Assembly: GCF_027943255.1 (NCBI RefSeq)
Contig: NC_072896.1
Coordinates: forward strand, 30,158,501 to 30,222,500
Length of the DNA: 64,000 bases
From: Anastrepha obliqua
Lineage: Eukaryota > Arthropoda > Insecta > Diptera > Tephritidae
Reading direction: 5' to 3'
Made by a program: the position numbers and the translations under genes. Every line of letters starts with the position of its first letter. Position 1 is the stretch's first letter. The notes beneath the pieces were generated by a model, which saw only the letters and a list, made by a program, of their open reading frames with translations, ran no database searches and had not been told where the DNA came from. Shown one piece after another: positions 47,301 to 55,854 of this stretch.

Positions 47301-50300
47301 AATGTGCGACATTATTTTACAATTAAAATGCAATAATGTTGTTCTGTTTTTTTTTTTTTTTTGTTGTTTTCGGTTCAAGTAAAGTATGCTAATGCATTAT
47401 CAAGTCATAATTAAATAAAAATATGGAAACTGGAATGAGTAGGAAAAAATTCCAAAGTGAAAAGTGTAGAAAATGTCTGGTGACTTATACGAAATCAAGG
47501 TAGAAATCATTAAAATGATATTATGAACTTTGTTGCTAATGTCCAGTGCAGGTTGCTGGTTACTGATATGAGATTTAAAAAAGTTTTTTTTCTTTATCTG
47601 AAAGTAAGTTTCAAAAACTTTCTTCTTTTAGTGAAATTAAATGCGTAAATTCTTTTCAGTATCGGGCACTTCTTAGAGTTATTTTTTCTACGGAGAAACT
47701 CCGCTTCTAAAAAATAAAAAAATAATTGGCGCGTACACTTGTGTTAGGTTTTTGGCAGAGCTCCTTCTCCAATTAGTGTTAAGCGATCTAAAGTTTTAAG
47801 CCGACTCGCAAATGATTTTTATGAGAAGCTTTTTTTTTCATGGCAGGGGTCGGTATCCATCTGGTATCGCTAGGGACCAAAAGGTCTATGCGTGGCTTAT
47901 TGCCAACCAGGCTAACCTAACCTAACCTTTTCATGGCAGAGATACACTCGGAGGTTTGCCATTGCCTGCAGAGGCAGGCATTTGATATTCATGCACGGAG
48001 ATTCCAACCTTCTCACTCTGAAATGGTAGTCATGCACCAACCCATTCGATAACAGCGGCCGCCATAAACTCCGCTTCTGGTCACAGTCAATTGGTCAAGG
48101 GATAACTGGCTTTGGCTCAATAGTTTTCGCCATTTCTTCACGTAACGGTAAGATGAATTTCATCAGTAGTACAAAGTGGTTAATAGAATCTTATCTAACC
48201 CCCAACTTCCTTCCTCTCAGTTCCCTCCTTTCTTTTCACTGACAAAGAACGAATTTGTTTTATTTCCCATGTAACCTAACCAAACTTCTGGCCACGATAG
48301 ATGGTTCTACATTACCGGAATGACTCGAATTTATACCTGGCCGAAGATGTTACTTCACCACCACCAACAACAACAACAACCCAACTCCAGGAGTAGTTCA
48401 AATAAGTGCTCGAATCAATAAAAGTAGTGTCGAAGGATACTTTAACTGTGTTCCCTAATCAGGAGCTGCATTTACTTTAGTACCGTCGTTTGCAAACTTT
48501 TCGAAACTAAACCTATAGTTATAATCCCTTTCGACAAAAATTTTAGAATGAAGTTTCCTTCAAAGAGAAACTGGAAGAAACAGTAACATAAAGATGTATA
48601 AAGGTCTGAAGGTATGCTCCGAGAAACTTAGAGGTTCTCTCGTTCTGAGTACCAAGCTCCACAAGCTCTGTTATGTCTTTCATGCTCAAGAAAGATAAAA
48701 AATATACTTGTGACTGGTGATCCGAATTTTATGAGGGTGGTTCAATAAGTACCCGTGCTTGGTGACAAAGGGCGTTCCTGAGGAAAGTTGGTATTAGCAT
48801 CTTGTGCTGCCATATATCAAACGACGGCATTTCAGTCTGATTAACAGCTTAGTTTGAATTTGGCAGCTATTCGAGTAAGATGAGTTTCGAGATTTTCGCT
48901 AAGATGGAAAAAGAGCAGCATCGTTCGATAATTCGCTTTTTGTTTTTGAATGAGAACAAATGCGAAGAGATAAAAGCAAAGTTGGATGCTGTCTACGGGG
49001 ACGCCATCTATGACCAAAATTAGGTATTGATTCAACGAATTTAAGTGTAGGCGAACTTCCGTTTTTGATTAGGAGCAACCAAGACGCCCGGCAGACTTGG
49101 TTACCACTCAAACGTAATATTTTACATCATAAGTTGGCGATGAAAAAATTGTCGGCCCGATGGGTGCCGCGATTGCTCACAAGCAACGACAAGCGGATGT
49201 GGCTATTAATTTCGAAGTAGTGTTTGGAGCAATTAAAGCGAGATCGGAAGGAATTTTTGCGTCGAGTTGTCACCGTTGATGAAACCTGGATTCATCATTA
49301 CATACCAGAAACTAAGCAACAATCGAAACAATAGATTTCTAGCGGTGAATCTGCTCCAAAGAAGACGAAGACAGTCCTATCGGCCAGAAAGGTCATGGCT
49401 TTGATTGTTTGGAATGCGAACGGCGTCATTCTCATGAATCCAAGGAGGAACGATCACTGAACAATACTATAGTGAGTTATTGAACCGTTTCACAAAAAAA
49501 TTAAAGGAGACACGACCGCATTTGGGGAAAAAGAAGCTACCGTTTCACCACGATAATGCACAAGCACATTCATCCGCAACTGACGCCACCAAATGCATGA
49601 AATGCATTATGATTTGCTGCCGAAAATCTCTAACATAAAGAAATGGCTCGCCGGAAAAAAAATTACTTCAAACGTGGAAGTCAATGCCCAGACAGAGGCA
49701 CATTTTGGAGTGTTCGAGAAACCCTAGTTTTTGGAGTGGTTAGAAAACTGGCCGCAGCATTGGGAGAAATGCATCTTTTTAAAAGGGAACTATGTTGAAA
49801 AATAAAAAACGCGGTTACTTATTTAATCCTACTTGTAGAGAACTCGATCTGAACTCGCCGGGATAATACGTACAGATGTATGAGAAAAAAAATGCGGCAT
49901 TATTTTTATTACTCATTTTATGGTTTACTTTTACTCACCTCCATCAGCACGATCATACCGAATACGCCGAAGAATGCAATAACAATCAGAAAACTCATGC
50001 CAGCTCGTTCCCGCGGTCCCCAATTCGGCTTCTTCCCGCGTTTGCCCGGCGCATTGCTTCGGCTACCGCCGGCACCATTGTCACTTGCGCCCACACCTCG
50101 TCCAACCACATGTGAATGCGCGTGGTGTGAATGATGATGATGGTGGTGGTGATGATGGCCATATTTATGATAGAGCGCATACTCATCATCGTCATCATCT
50201 CGGCTCGTTAGTAATGCATTCGTTGAATTTGTTGAGTATACGGACTGCATTGAACTATTCGTACTTTCGCTTGTAGTCGATCGTTTGAGTGTATTTTTTG

Positions 50301-50595
50301 CACTGCTCAATTTAAGTGGCGCTGAGATGTGTTGTTTTTGTGTTTGTTGTTGTTCATCTTGTTGCTGTTTCTGAGATTTGTCGTTGTGATTCTGTGGGAA
50401 GTTACCAGCTGTGGTGTTTTTTGTTGGAGTGGTTAGTTTAGATGCCCCGACTATGGAAGAGGAGGAGCCCATTGTGCTGACTGGGGAACGGTTTACGGTA
50501 TTTGTTGTAGGCGGTGAAGTTGAGGAAAGTAATGTATTGGAGCCCCCCTTGGTAAGTGGTTTCTTACGCTGTGGGGGGCTCCACTTGAGAGACAT
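25736..50595 (-). CDS. Glycosyltransferase family 92 (DUF23) type II membrane protein, 10 exons, 1133 aa
   Basis: Coding exons (high to low): 50595-49939, 47228-47121, 42977-42888, 40698-40611, 40145-39682, 39584-38999, 34378-33901, 31163-30960, 29211-29058, 26308-25736. They total 3402 bases and every junction is GT-AG with matching phase. The product has a Ser/Gln/His-rich cytosolic head, one membrane segment (about residues 199-218), a stem, and a GT92 domain from about 577 ([10 protein letters not shown]) through FTFYNH (611-616), ILPWNLR (766-772), NDCL (789-792), DLDEF (806-810, probable metal/nucleotide-sugar site) to HYR (941-943). GT92 enzymes transfer hexoses, typically galactose, onto glycans in the Golgi; the acceptor here is unknown. 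A low-complexity block (about 665-756) interrupts the catalytic domain, and a basic, Asn/Gln-rich tail follows it. The start has an in-frame TAA two codons upstream and an A-rich context. Least certain points are the acceptor of exon 7 and the donor of exon 3. Confidence 0.88.
26430..26870 (+). pseudogene. LINE 3' end in GT92 intron 9
   Basis: + strand reads [17 protein letters not shown] then [20 protein letters not shown], a frame break, and [20 protein letters not shown]. The tail has CCATTTAACCTACCTACC; a similar tail is at 34785-34862. Confidence 0.78.
27000..28160. other. Intron 9 sequence, no element firmly identified
   Basis: The stretch near 27510-27535 has GTAGGTAGGTAGGTGGTCTG, which looks like a LINE tail on the minus strand. 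Otherwise nothing recognised. Confidence 0.35.
28166..28941 (+). mobile_element. Mariner relic in GT92 intron 9
   Basis: Flanked by TA with related ends (CTGATCAAAGAGTTCCC left; TTGATCAAAAAGTTC as the reverse complement of the right). + frames retain [43 protein letters not shown] and [13 protein letters not shown], i.e. the catalytic half of a mariner transposase, with frameshifts. Confidence 0.83.
29058..29211 (-). CDS. GT92 gene exon 9 (end of GT92 domain)
   Basis: Residues 892-943, including KYICKPESV and HFVWEF, ending at LQHYR, a typical close of GT92 domains. The acceptor is TACTTTCAG|G and the donor CGG|GTAAGT, phase 0. Confidence 0.88.
29730..30312 (+). pseudogene. RTE-like LINE relic in GT92 intron 8
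   Basis: + strand reads [20 protein letters not shown] (start of RT), then after a large deletion [31 protein letters not shown] and [10 protein letters not shown], the C-terminal order of RTE proteins. It parallels the longer copy at 59479-62472 (LKNNKAAGADGLPAEL; PVLTYGAEAWTM). Confidence 0.7.
30960..31163 (-). CDS. GT92 gene exon 8
   Basis: 67 codons (residues 825-891) plus split codons, from [20 protein letters not shown] to [10 protein letters not shown]. The acceptor is GCTGTTCAG|C and the donor ACGCAG|GTGAGT. It is part of the C-terminal half of the GT92 domain. Confidence 0.86.
31515..33826. mobile_element. Tc1-type inverted-repeat element with AT-rich repeats (GT92 intron 7)
   Basis: Left end CAGTGGTGTTCACAATAATA, right end (reverse complement) CAGCGGTGTTAGCAAAAATA, flanked by TA at 31513-31514 and 33827-33828. 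The 2.3-kb interior has no transposase. The motif CTGGGTATACAGCT recurs at 32571, 33168 and 33659 and inverted near 33509, and TATAGCCCATG occurs near both ends, so the interior has grown by repeat amplification. Confidence 0.8.
33901..34378 (-). CDS. GT92 gene exon 7 (low-complexity insert and DLDEF motif)
   Basis: Residues 665-823. The first part is Asn/Ser/Ala-rich, then eight prolines (729-736) in a Pro-rich run, then the catalytic core: [36 protein letters not shown]. The donor is AA|GTAAGT. The chosen acceptor (GACCCAG|CT) fits the phase; a downstream one (CGACAG|CA) would also fit and shorten the insert. Confidence 0.8.
34785..34862 (+). repeat. LINE tail fragment (GT92 intron 6)
   Basis: Matches the 3' tail of the LINE at 26430-26870 (ATGGTATCAAAACGGCACTC; CCATTTAACCTACCTA). 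Confidence 0.65.
35040..35990. repeat. Degenerate short repeats (GT92 intron 6)
   Basis: Variants of a motif like AAATATCCAGCATGAAATCACT recur near 35120, 35256, 35517, 35689, 35730 and 35955, and GTTGCTCCAAAGA occurs near 35447 and 35606. Spacing is irregular. Possibly a decayed satellite. Confidence 0.4.
36000..36560 (+). pseudogene. LINE RT thumb relic (GT92 intron 6)
   Basis: + strand reads [20 protein letters not shown], a frameshift, then [36 protein letters not shown] and [17 protein letters not shown], the region after the RT palm in jockey/I-type LINEs. Confidence 0.82.
37042..37357 (+). mobile_element. tRNA-derived SINE, near full length
   Basis: Head GGCCGCCGAATGGGTTGGTG (the A-box TAG is lost here) and B-box GGTTCGAATCT, then the body with GGCAATGGCAAACCTCCGAG, CTCCATTTGTGG, CAACATCAAGACGC and the 3' end TACGCGCCAATTG with a TTTATTTATT tail. 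The LINE at 37368 starts right after it. Confidence 0.87.
37368..38387 (+). mobile_element. 5'-truncated RNase H LINE with TSD (GT92 intron 6)
   Basis: Flanked by the decamer ATGAGCCTGA at 37358-37367 and 38388-38397. The open frame runs to 38275 (305 aa counting the flank-supplied Met). It encodes a complete RNase H domain ([48 protein letters not shown], giving D, E, D and the final D), then a knuckle ([20 protein letters not shown]) and an end at FLNRTDWI. The tail is (AACC)n. The RT is absent. Other copies: 7158-8497 (minus) and 19200-19565. Lack of stops suggests a fairly recent insertion. Confidence 0.92.
38398..38455 (+). repeat. LINE tail remnant
   Basis: CAACCTAATCTAACCTAACA tail-like sequence directly after the target duplication; likely part of the older repeat into which the RNase H LINE inserted. 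Confidence 0.4.
38999..39584 (-). CDS. GT92 gene exon 6 (start of GT92 catalytic domain)
   Basis: Residues 470-664 plus one base. It contains [10 protein letters not shown], then a Thr/Ser/Gln-rich loop, then the GT92 domain opening: [33 protein letters not shown] and [11 protein letters not shown]. The acceptor is TTTCCAG|GTT and the donor GATG|GTAAGT. Confidence 0.9.
39682..40145 (-). CDS. GT92 gene exon 5 (stem / pre-catalytic)
   Basis: Completes residue 315 and runs to 469. It includes a Ser/Ala/Pro-rich stem, a conserved-looking block ([18 protein letters not shown] and on to RVIGATKTR), a CxF-type Cys, and a Gln/His repeat ([16 protein letters not shown]). The acceptor is GTGCACAG|AT, preceded on the sense strand by a (CT)n tract; the donor is AAG|GTAAGT. 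Confidence 0.87.
40192..40222. repeat. (AG)n microsatellite upstream of exon 5
   Basis: On the sense (minus) strand it is a (CT)n tract about 50 bases before the exon 5 acceptor; it could contribute to the pyrimidine-rich context. Confidence 0.85.
40611..40698 (-). CDS. GT92 gene exon 4
   Basis: 29 codons plus one base (residues 286-315), [11 protein letters not shown] to KLKIQ. The acceptor TTCTTTGCAG|GAT and donor CAAG|GTGAGT are both strong. It ends in phase 1. Confidence 0.85.
40774..42890. mobile_element. Long-TIR element with AT-rich tandem interior (GT92 intron 3)
   Basis: About 80-bp imperfect inverted repeats: left 40774-40857, right 42810-42890. Shared blocks are CAAGTGATCCAAGT, AAGTATTTT, ACATTG.CGTA, TTGGTT and TTGTAGGCTTGAG. 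The interior is an array of roughly 110-bp units (motifs TTTCACTTTAAAAA.TTCTATAAAAAA and AAATTTTTTCCAAAAA) with no transposase. The right repeat abuts exon 3 and contains its splice donor. Confidence 0.78.
42888..42977 (-). CDS. GT92 gene exon 3
   Basis: 30 codons (residues 256-285), [20 protein letters not shown] and on to PFQ. The acceptor is AAACAG|ATA. The donor CAA|GTGATC lies in the terminal inverted repeat of the element next to it; a second GT (CAA|GTATTT) nine bases further in would keep frame and add three residues. Phase 0. Confidence 0.72.
42980..44670. other. GT92 intron 2 sequence
   Basis: Low-repeat intronic DNA with A-rich runs (43837-43862) and a (CA)n run near 43950-43966. 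Nothing gene-like was supported on either strand. Confidence 0.5.
44672..45450 (+). mobile_element. Internally deleted Tc1/mariner-superfamily element (GT92 intron 2)
   Basis: Ends CAGGGTGGGCCATATAGCG and the reverse complement of TAGGGTGGGCCATGTAAAA, with TA at 44670-44671 and 45451-45452. An N-terminal [20 protein letters not shown] (44785) is followed by a deletion and the frame at 44900-45298 with [36 protein letters not shown] (second catalytic D) and the C-terminal helix region. The block with the third acidic residue is deleted. Confidence 0.87.
45940..46200 (-). repeat. Putative LINE tail
   Basis: Reverse complement ends CCAGGTGAACCTAACCTAAC, a CTAACC-type LINE tail; no protein part is recognisable. 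Confidence 0.4.
46262..46385 (+). repeat. Diverged SINE body fragment
   Basis: Contains TCTAATACCGGTCGCCCC, CTACCGTTCGGAGGCGGC and TCCATTTGTGGACCAATGCC, matching the middle of the tRNA-derived SINE with deletions. Confidence 0.6.
46685..46752 (+). repeat. Dispersed LINE-tail fragment
   Basis: Counterpart of 2035-2105 (GGACCTAAGAGGTCTAAGTG, then CTGCCAGCTCTACCTAACCT). Confidence 0.4.
47121..47228 (-). CDS. GT92 gene exon 2
   Basis: 36 codons (residues 220-255), starting LFMIDDRSR and ending YDNVK. The acceptor is a pyrimidine-rich tract ending GGCAAAG and the donor is AAG|GTAAGT. Phase 0 at both ends. It encodes part of the stem after the membrane anchor. Confidence 0.82.
47723..48065 (-). 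mobile_element. tRNA-derived SINE with a nested insertion (GT92 intron 1)
   Basis: Minus strand: head at 48065 (GCGGCCGC, ATGGGTTGGTGCATGACTAC), body, and 3' end GTACGCGCCAATTATTT at 47723. The stretch TTTTCATGGCAG is duplicated at 47835-47846 and 47928-47939 around an 81-bp insert ending in CTAACCTAACCTAACC. Confidence 0.85.
47847..47927 (+). mobile_element. 81-bp retroposon 3' end inserted in SINE
   Basis: Flanked by the 12-bp duplication TTTTCATGGCAG and ending in (CTAAC)n. A very short, 5'-truncated target-primed insertion of some LINE or SINE; its parent is not identified. Confidence 0.75.
48283..48390 (-). repeat. Dispersed repeat with (CAA)n edge
   Basis: TGGTTCTACATTACCGGAAT then GACTCGAATTTATACCTGGCC matches 360-430 in reverse complement (CCGAGTCATTCCGTTAATGT, AGAACC). 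Followed by a CAACAACAACAAC run. Confidence 0.55.
48732..49835 (+). mobile_element. Mariner relic (GT92 intron 1)
   Basis: 19-bp end pairs TGAGGGTGGTTCAATAAGT and CAAGTAGGATTAAATAAGT (reverse complement), TA on both sides. Transposase begins [20 protein letters not shown], then [26 protein letters not shown] (first D), [13 protein letters not shown] (second D), lost third-D block, and [21 protein letters not shown]. Many stops and a frameshift. Confidence 0.9.
49939..50595 (-). CDS. GT92 gene exon 1 (start, cytosolic tail, membrane anchor)
   Basis: Residues 1-219. It holds a Ser/Thr/Gln-rich head, an acidic run (DDDDDE at 133-138), a run of nine histidines (about 147-155), a basic patch GKRGKKP before the membrane, and a hydrophobic segment at about 199-218 that ends at the exon boundary. 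This is type II signal-anchor topology. The donor reads GAG|GTGAGT, phase 0. Confidence 0.88.
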
Positions 50596-50979
50596 TTTTT
50601 ATGATTTGCCACACTTTTGCGAGACGCTATGAACAAGTTTTTGCGTTAGCGGTAATGCACTTCAATTTTTTTCGGTTCAATTGTCACTTTCACTTTATTT
50701 ACACAAAATTAATCGCTGAGTTGAAGAATTATACGCAAATTTTTAAAACTGTTTTATAATTTTGCTGAAAACGAAAAGGTTTAAAAGTTGGCATTTGCCA
50801 TTTATCATCTATAATAAAACTAAAATATCTAAGTCTCTCCCTAAAAAAGGAATGCTTTAGAATGTTAGTAACCAAGGGCCCATTTGTTTTATTTTGCACC
50901 AGACTCAGTTTTACTGCTTGCAATCGTATGATCTCTCTCTATTCCTCTGCTATCTGAAGTATTTTTTTGTATCCTTGTT

Positions 50980-51120
50980 TACTCTGCTCGGGAGCATAGG
51001 GCAAGACTCTTCCATCGTACAATGTTCTGGTTCGCGTAGCATTGACCTTCGCCAAATAATACTTGGCCGACCGCGGCTCCCTTGCAGCTGCTGCCTTGCG
51101 GGTTAAAGTCCAGAGGAAGA
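50980..51120 (-). pseudogene. RTE-like LINE C-terminal fragment
   Basis: Minus strand reads GSRGRPSIIWRRSMLREPEH; shares CATYGACCTTCGCCAA and TGGCCGACCGCG (plus strand) with 11835-11900. Confidence 0.6.
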
Positions 51121-51734
51121 AGTACATTAAAAATAGTGAAGATATTACCTGCATTTTTCAAGTGGAGATTCTGAGAGATATTAAAGAAGATTTCCCAGGG
51201 ATTATTTATTTAAGATTGATTTACTGAAACTGAAGATCACCCGTTCCCACGGCAGTCGGTTATACGCTACCTGAACAAATCGGAGTTATATCCATACCAA
51301 GACTGTGACTTCAGCAGCATTCCCCAAAAATTTATGGGAAAAGTTTACAGTCTTACAACAATAACAATGACTAAGGATCCGCTTCTCCTACAATAGCTGC
51401 CCATAAATTCAAGAAGACAGAATAAAAGTCTCCTAAAAGATGTCAGCATGACGAATGTTGAAGCTTTGACTGGCCGCTGTAGGAAAGTGAATATCCACTA
51501 ACAAGCAAGAAGGCTTACTACTGTACTTATAGGTGAAGTCTAGTTGCTAATAACGAAGTCTTCTTTCCCTGTAATAATGAGTCGAAGAAGTACTGTGGTA
51601 TAATGAGGAAATTACATTCCTAGGAACTGAGTGTCGCTGCCTGCCGAGCAGAAAACGCTATAAGAAAAACTTTTTTATGAGTTTTCATATCAGCAATGGG
51701 CTTCGAACCCGGACCTGGTTGGTCGGTCGGTAGA
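51121..51734. other. No gene recognised
   Basis: Short ORFs only; no repeat match noticed. Confidence 0.4.
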
Positions 51735-51965
51735 GATGCTGTCTGAGTGACACAGCCCAGGCCCAATTAGCACAAAAGATCAAGCATTACGATACACCAA
51801 CCATCTTAATTTGACTATGAATCTGCCTATGTCATCTACTTTATTTTCTGCAATTTCTTTCAAGTTAATCATTGAAAATTCCTACAGCATTCTATGTCAT
51901 AGAGCACCCAGACTTGGGCACTCACACAGATAATGGAAGACTGTCTCCCTAGAATCTACGGAAAT
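51735..51965 (-). pseudogene. LINE 3' end, same family as 8690-9176
   Basis: Minus strand reads HYLCECPSLGALRHRMLQEF then INLKEIAENKVDDIGRFIV and a 3' untranslated part containing TCTTTTGTGCTAATTGGGCC. Better preserved than its partner. Confidence 0.78.
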
Positions 51966-52085
51966 CCCGGTAATAGCTCAAATTCTGAGTTTGTATCCTA
52001 AGTTTACTTTAAAAATATACCGAAAATTCGTAATCCCAATGTTTTCCAGGTTCTGAAAATCCCAGAATCGATTTGTACTAATAAA

Positions 52086-52312
52086 TAAATTATAGGTGCG
52101 TAAGCTTTTGTTAGGTGTTTGGCTGAGCTCCTCCTCCTATTTGCGGCGTGTGTCGTAATGTTGCTTCACAAATGGAGGGACCTACAGTTTAAAGACGACG
52201 CCGAACGGCAAATGGTTTTTTACGAGGAGCTTTTTCATGGCAGAAATACACACGGAGGTTCGCCATTGCCTGGCGAGGGGCGACCTTCATTAGAAAGAAT
52301 TTGTTCTATAAT
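52086..52312 (-). mobile_element. tRNA-derived SINE copy, 5'-truncated
   Basis: Plus strand shows AGGTGCGTAAGCTTTTGTTAG, CTCCTCCTCCTATTTGCGGC, CAAATGGAGGGACCTACAG and CTTTTTCATGGCAGAAATAC, i.e. the SINE body reversed; the tRNA head is missing. Confidence 0.82.
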
Positions 52313-52439
52313 TTCATAAGTTCTATAATTTTCTGTTTAATAACTATAGCCACCAGTTCATGGAACCTACGGTCTTGCGCATATCACGTACTCGTAGGCA
52401 CCAGTTACGATCTGTTTTAGAATATATTACATTAGCATT

Positions 52440-52835
52440 TAAATTGTCCAGAATAATTTGTGCGAATGTGCGGATGCGGGGACCATATGGCACAGAACTT
52501 TGGAGCTCACGTTGATTCATACTAACCGACTCTTTAGACTTAGGTTAGGTAGATACCTTAAAAGGTTTGCGCTTCGACTCCATGGTGTTTGGTGCTCTCT
52601 ACTCATCACAGCACGTCATCCAGACCCAGTTCCCTTATTAAGATGAGATAGAGCTCGGTTGGTTTGACGTTCTTCTGGCTGCAGTTGGCCAAGATGTCTC
52701 AACCTTCCCCGCGCTATAGCGTTGTATTCCAGCAGAAAGTGAATTCGAGTATTCTGAAATTGGTCGCAGAAAGGGCAAGGGTCCGCAGATGATTACGCAG
52801 CCTGTTAGACTAAGGTTAGGTTAGAATGGTTGCCC
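52440..52835 (-). pseudogene. LINE 3' end with CTACCTAACCTAA tail
   Basis: Minus strand reads SADPCPFCDQFQNTRIHFLL (knuckle), then HLGQLQPEERQTNR, a 3' untranslated region and the CTACCTAACCTAA tail at about 52550-52538. Confidence 0.62.
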
Positions 52836-52859
52836 TAAGAGCGGGCTCAAAAAATAAAA

Positions 52860-53300
52860 CTCATCCTTTGTGATGCCATTGCAAAGTAAATAAGATGAAG
52901 AAAACCGATAGAATGAAAGTAGAGGAAGATGAGGGAGGTGGGAAGCAGATGGCGTTGAGAATTTGTGGATTACGAACGATGACTGATTTGCGGTCGTGTT
53001 AACCGCTTTTTGAAGCTGACGAAGATCATCAGATTTTCGATATCAAGGCGTAAGAAAGAAATGGGAAACAATATGTCTTAGTCACGCGAGAGCAGAGCAG
53101 CTAAGGAAAAGGTGCTGAGATATTTGCATCTCATCCTCCATAAAGCTGACGCAAAAAAGACGCGAAGTATAATAAATCCAAGTCTCACGGCATGCATACT
53201 TCGCAGATAGTGACCTGTGTGGACACCCACAAAATTTGAGAGCTAAGATTTTGTCATCATCATAAGATCGCTCGAACTCCACCGATCCATACGTGGCCAG
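52860..53300 (-). pseudogene. LINE Cys-rich C-terminus
   Basis: Minus strand reads KYACRETWIYYT, then EDEMQISQHLFLSCSALARL and RHIVSHFFLRLDIENL, another knuckle-type LINE end with frame breaks. Confidence 0.6.
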
Positions 53301-55265
53301 AAGGACTGTTAAAAGGACGCTTTAGCTTTAAAAAGGAATCATAAATGTATGACTAATTAAATGTAAGATTTAAAAAACAAAAAAAAATACATAGCAAGGA
53401 CGCGCAGAGTGACTACTGAGAAACTCCATAGGAAGCGCTGCAACCGCTGCAATCCGCATAGCTTAAGTTCATGAAATAACGAACAATTTTTTTAAAGTGT
53501 GTTAAAAAGGTGCTGTTTACTCTAAGACAGCAACATATAAAATGCTTACATACACATTCGCAAACCTATCCATGCACACACATACAAGAGTCAAACTACA
53601 TTAGTTGTCATGGTAAAGTGCAAATAATAGTCACATTAAATTATCGAAATAATTGCATGTCATTCACCCTCAACTTAACTGGCGGCAGCCCAGTGCCAAA
53701 TGCCCTCAACACCAAAACTACTACCACTACGAGTGTAACCAACCAACTGTTGCCATTCGAATCGCCAGCAGAAAAGTGTCAAGTGTCTTCGAAGCAAGTA
53801 AGCAAAAATGCAACAAAAAAATCTTCCATGTAAACAGAAATTGCCGACATTAAAACTTTGTAGGCAAATAGAGGACAAGTGACTACCAAGCCCTTAGAAG
53901 GGGATCACCGAAAAAAGCATAAAAAACCCAACGCTAGTAATTCAAATCGTCGAAGACGTAAATGAAAAAAGCAAACTAAAAGGATTGAAAAAACTACAGG
54001 TGTAAACAAAAATATCGTGTTGCTTCGTTACAATTACGAACGCACAAAAACAACAGCAACAATGTCAACAAGCAGATGAGCAGAAAACCCGCCATATCGA
54101 GACTCATAACAATAAAGTGTCAAAGTCAACTGTTGTCGCCTAAAAATACGTAGCCAAGGGGCCGAAGTGTGTGACGAGCGGGTCGGCTTTGTTTTGAATG
54201 GCAAAACGCCGCGCCATGCCGCGTGTGAGCCCAAGCAACACATACACTCATACACACACATACTCCTGAGAGAGCGCACCTGAGAGCAAAGGCGGCGCAC
54301 AGCTGTGCGAGAGCGCGCCAAAGGCTGTGCTGGCTGTGAAGAAGGAAATTTCGCGTTGCCTGCCGAAGTCAACTAACTCCTCACTTGATTTTGTGTGAAA
54401 AATCAATAGGCGGCGACAAATGCCACTGAAAAGAATTGATGATTTGAGTGTATTATATAAATCAAAGCGCTGTTTAATCTGAATTCCTGCATTCTTCAAT
54501 TGTAATGCACACTTCCGGCTTCGTATAAAGCCTTTAACTTGCTGCTTAATCCTCAGTTGCTGCAATTTACAATGATTTAGCTGTGTGTCCTTGCCGCTAA
54601 CAAACTCTTCTGGAAGTGAATTTCTGTGTATACCTTTTCACTGAATTATTTACTTTACACTGCAATTAACGCATTCACTTTATTCAATTTTATCACTCGT
54701 GTTTTTGCGAAGGTTTTCCTTTAACTTTTGTTACAATACAATTTTGTAAAAATTAGCACTTTTTTTTAATTCACTTCCGCGTTTAGTTTGCTTGTGCTCT
54801 GTCTATTTGAAATTTTCGTTTGTCTTTGTCGTTTGCACCTGATTTCATTCATAGGCCACTCTGCCACCAACTGTCAAGTGGTCCTCGTCGTTGCTCAGTG
54901 GCGGCAATAACAATCGTGTTAAGGACATGCGCGCTGCTCGCTGTGTCAACTTGGGTGGTATTGCCAGTTGCAAGCGAGCAATTTTGTATATTGAAATTTT
55001 CGTTTGTAAGAAAAATTGTGAAATGTAATAATATAAATTGTGACAGACGTCGGCATACTTAAACTTTCAGGTGAATTCGGCATACTTAAATTTTCGATGG
55101 TAATTTTCTCAATACTAAAGTTTTCCAAATACGTGATAGCTAAAATTAAATCCATAACTTGCTCCAATTTTTACGGCATACTTAAGAGCGAGCAATTGCA
55201 AAGATTTATTGACGGTATAAAACTGGCTTAAAAAGAGGCTTGTGAAAATGAGCTGGCCAAGTAAG
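53300..55265. other. Unassigned, possible upstream region of the GT92 gene
   Basis: Less repetitive and, at 54130-54360, more GC-rich with GAGAG and CACA runs than its surroundings. It lies 3-5 kb upstream of the GT92 start codon and could hold a promoter or noncoding first exon. No ORF here matches a known family. This is a weak inference. Confidence 0.25.
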
Positions 55266-55267
55266 CT

Positions 55268-55562
55268 GACGGCCGCCGTAGCCGAATGGGTTGGTACGTG
55301 ACTACCATTCGGAATTCAGAGAGAATGTAGGTTCAAAAAAGTTTTTTCTAACACCGGTCCCCCCTCGGCACGCAATGGCAAACCTCCGAGTGTATTTCTG
55401 CCATGAAAAAATTCCTCATAAAAAATATCTGCCATTCGGAGTCGGCTTGAAACTGTAGGTCCCTCCATTTTTGGAACAACATCAAGACGCACGCCACAAA
55501 TAGGAGGAGGAGCTCGGCCAAGCACTCAGAAAGGGTGTATGCGCCAATTATACATATATATA
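55268..55562 (+). mobile_element. tRNA-derived SINE, near full length
   Basis: Head GGCCGCCGTAGCCGAATGGG with a good A box; the B box is damaged (AGGTTCAAAAAAG). The body and 3' end GTATGCGCCAATTATA with an (AT)n tail are complete. Confidence 0.87.
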
Positions 55563-55854
55563 AGTATTTTTCTAATAGGAACGAGTTTTTTTACGAATAG
55601 ATCGTAGAACGAGGAATATGGGAAAGAATTATCGAACAAAACGGTACATATTTGATCTAAATCATATAATCTAACTATGTTAATTTCATCGCCGAAATAA
55701 AACGAAAGGACAAACGCAAAGATATTTCAGTTTTTAATCGGATTCGATTCACATTTCTTCATAATGGGAGAAACAAAATTCAAAAGTATTGTTGTGTCTT
55801 ATGATTACAATAATTTTTTTTTGATAGAACAATTGCACAATAAGGTCAATTTTA

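Noticed and set aside
47911..47927. Arthropod telomere repeat (TTAGG)n
   Set aside because: Only two or three units, always at the 3' ends of LINE or retroposon fragments (also near 19857, 45943, 52540), and flies lack TTAGG telomeres; they are LINE tails.
53510..53833. 107-aa ORF as a host gene
   Set aside because: Thr/Ser/Asn-rich with no family resemblance, no splice context and no supporting neighbour; may be UTR or intergenic.
55268..55340. tRNA gene
   Set aside because: The tRNA-like sequence is the head of a SINE: it continues into a shared body and tail present in many copies, and its B box is damaged.
55316..55525. Family of similar small proteins (also at 57950-58216, 37118-37318, 52119-52319) containing PPICGVR.D.V.QMEGP
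   Set aside because: These are antisense readings of the SINE body; the similarity reflects the repeat, not a protein family.
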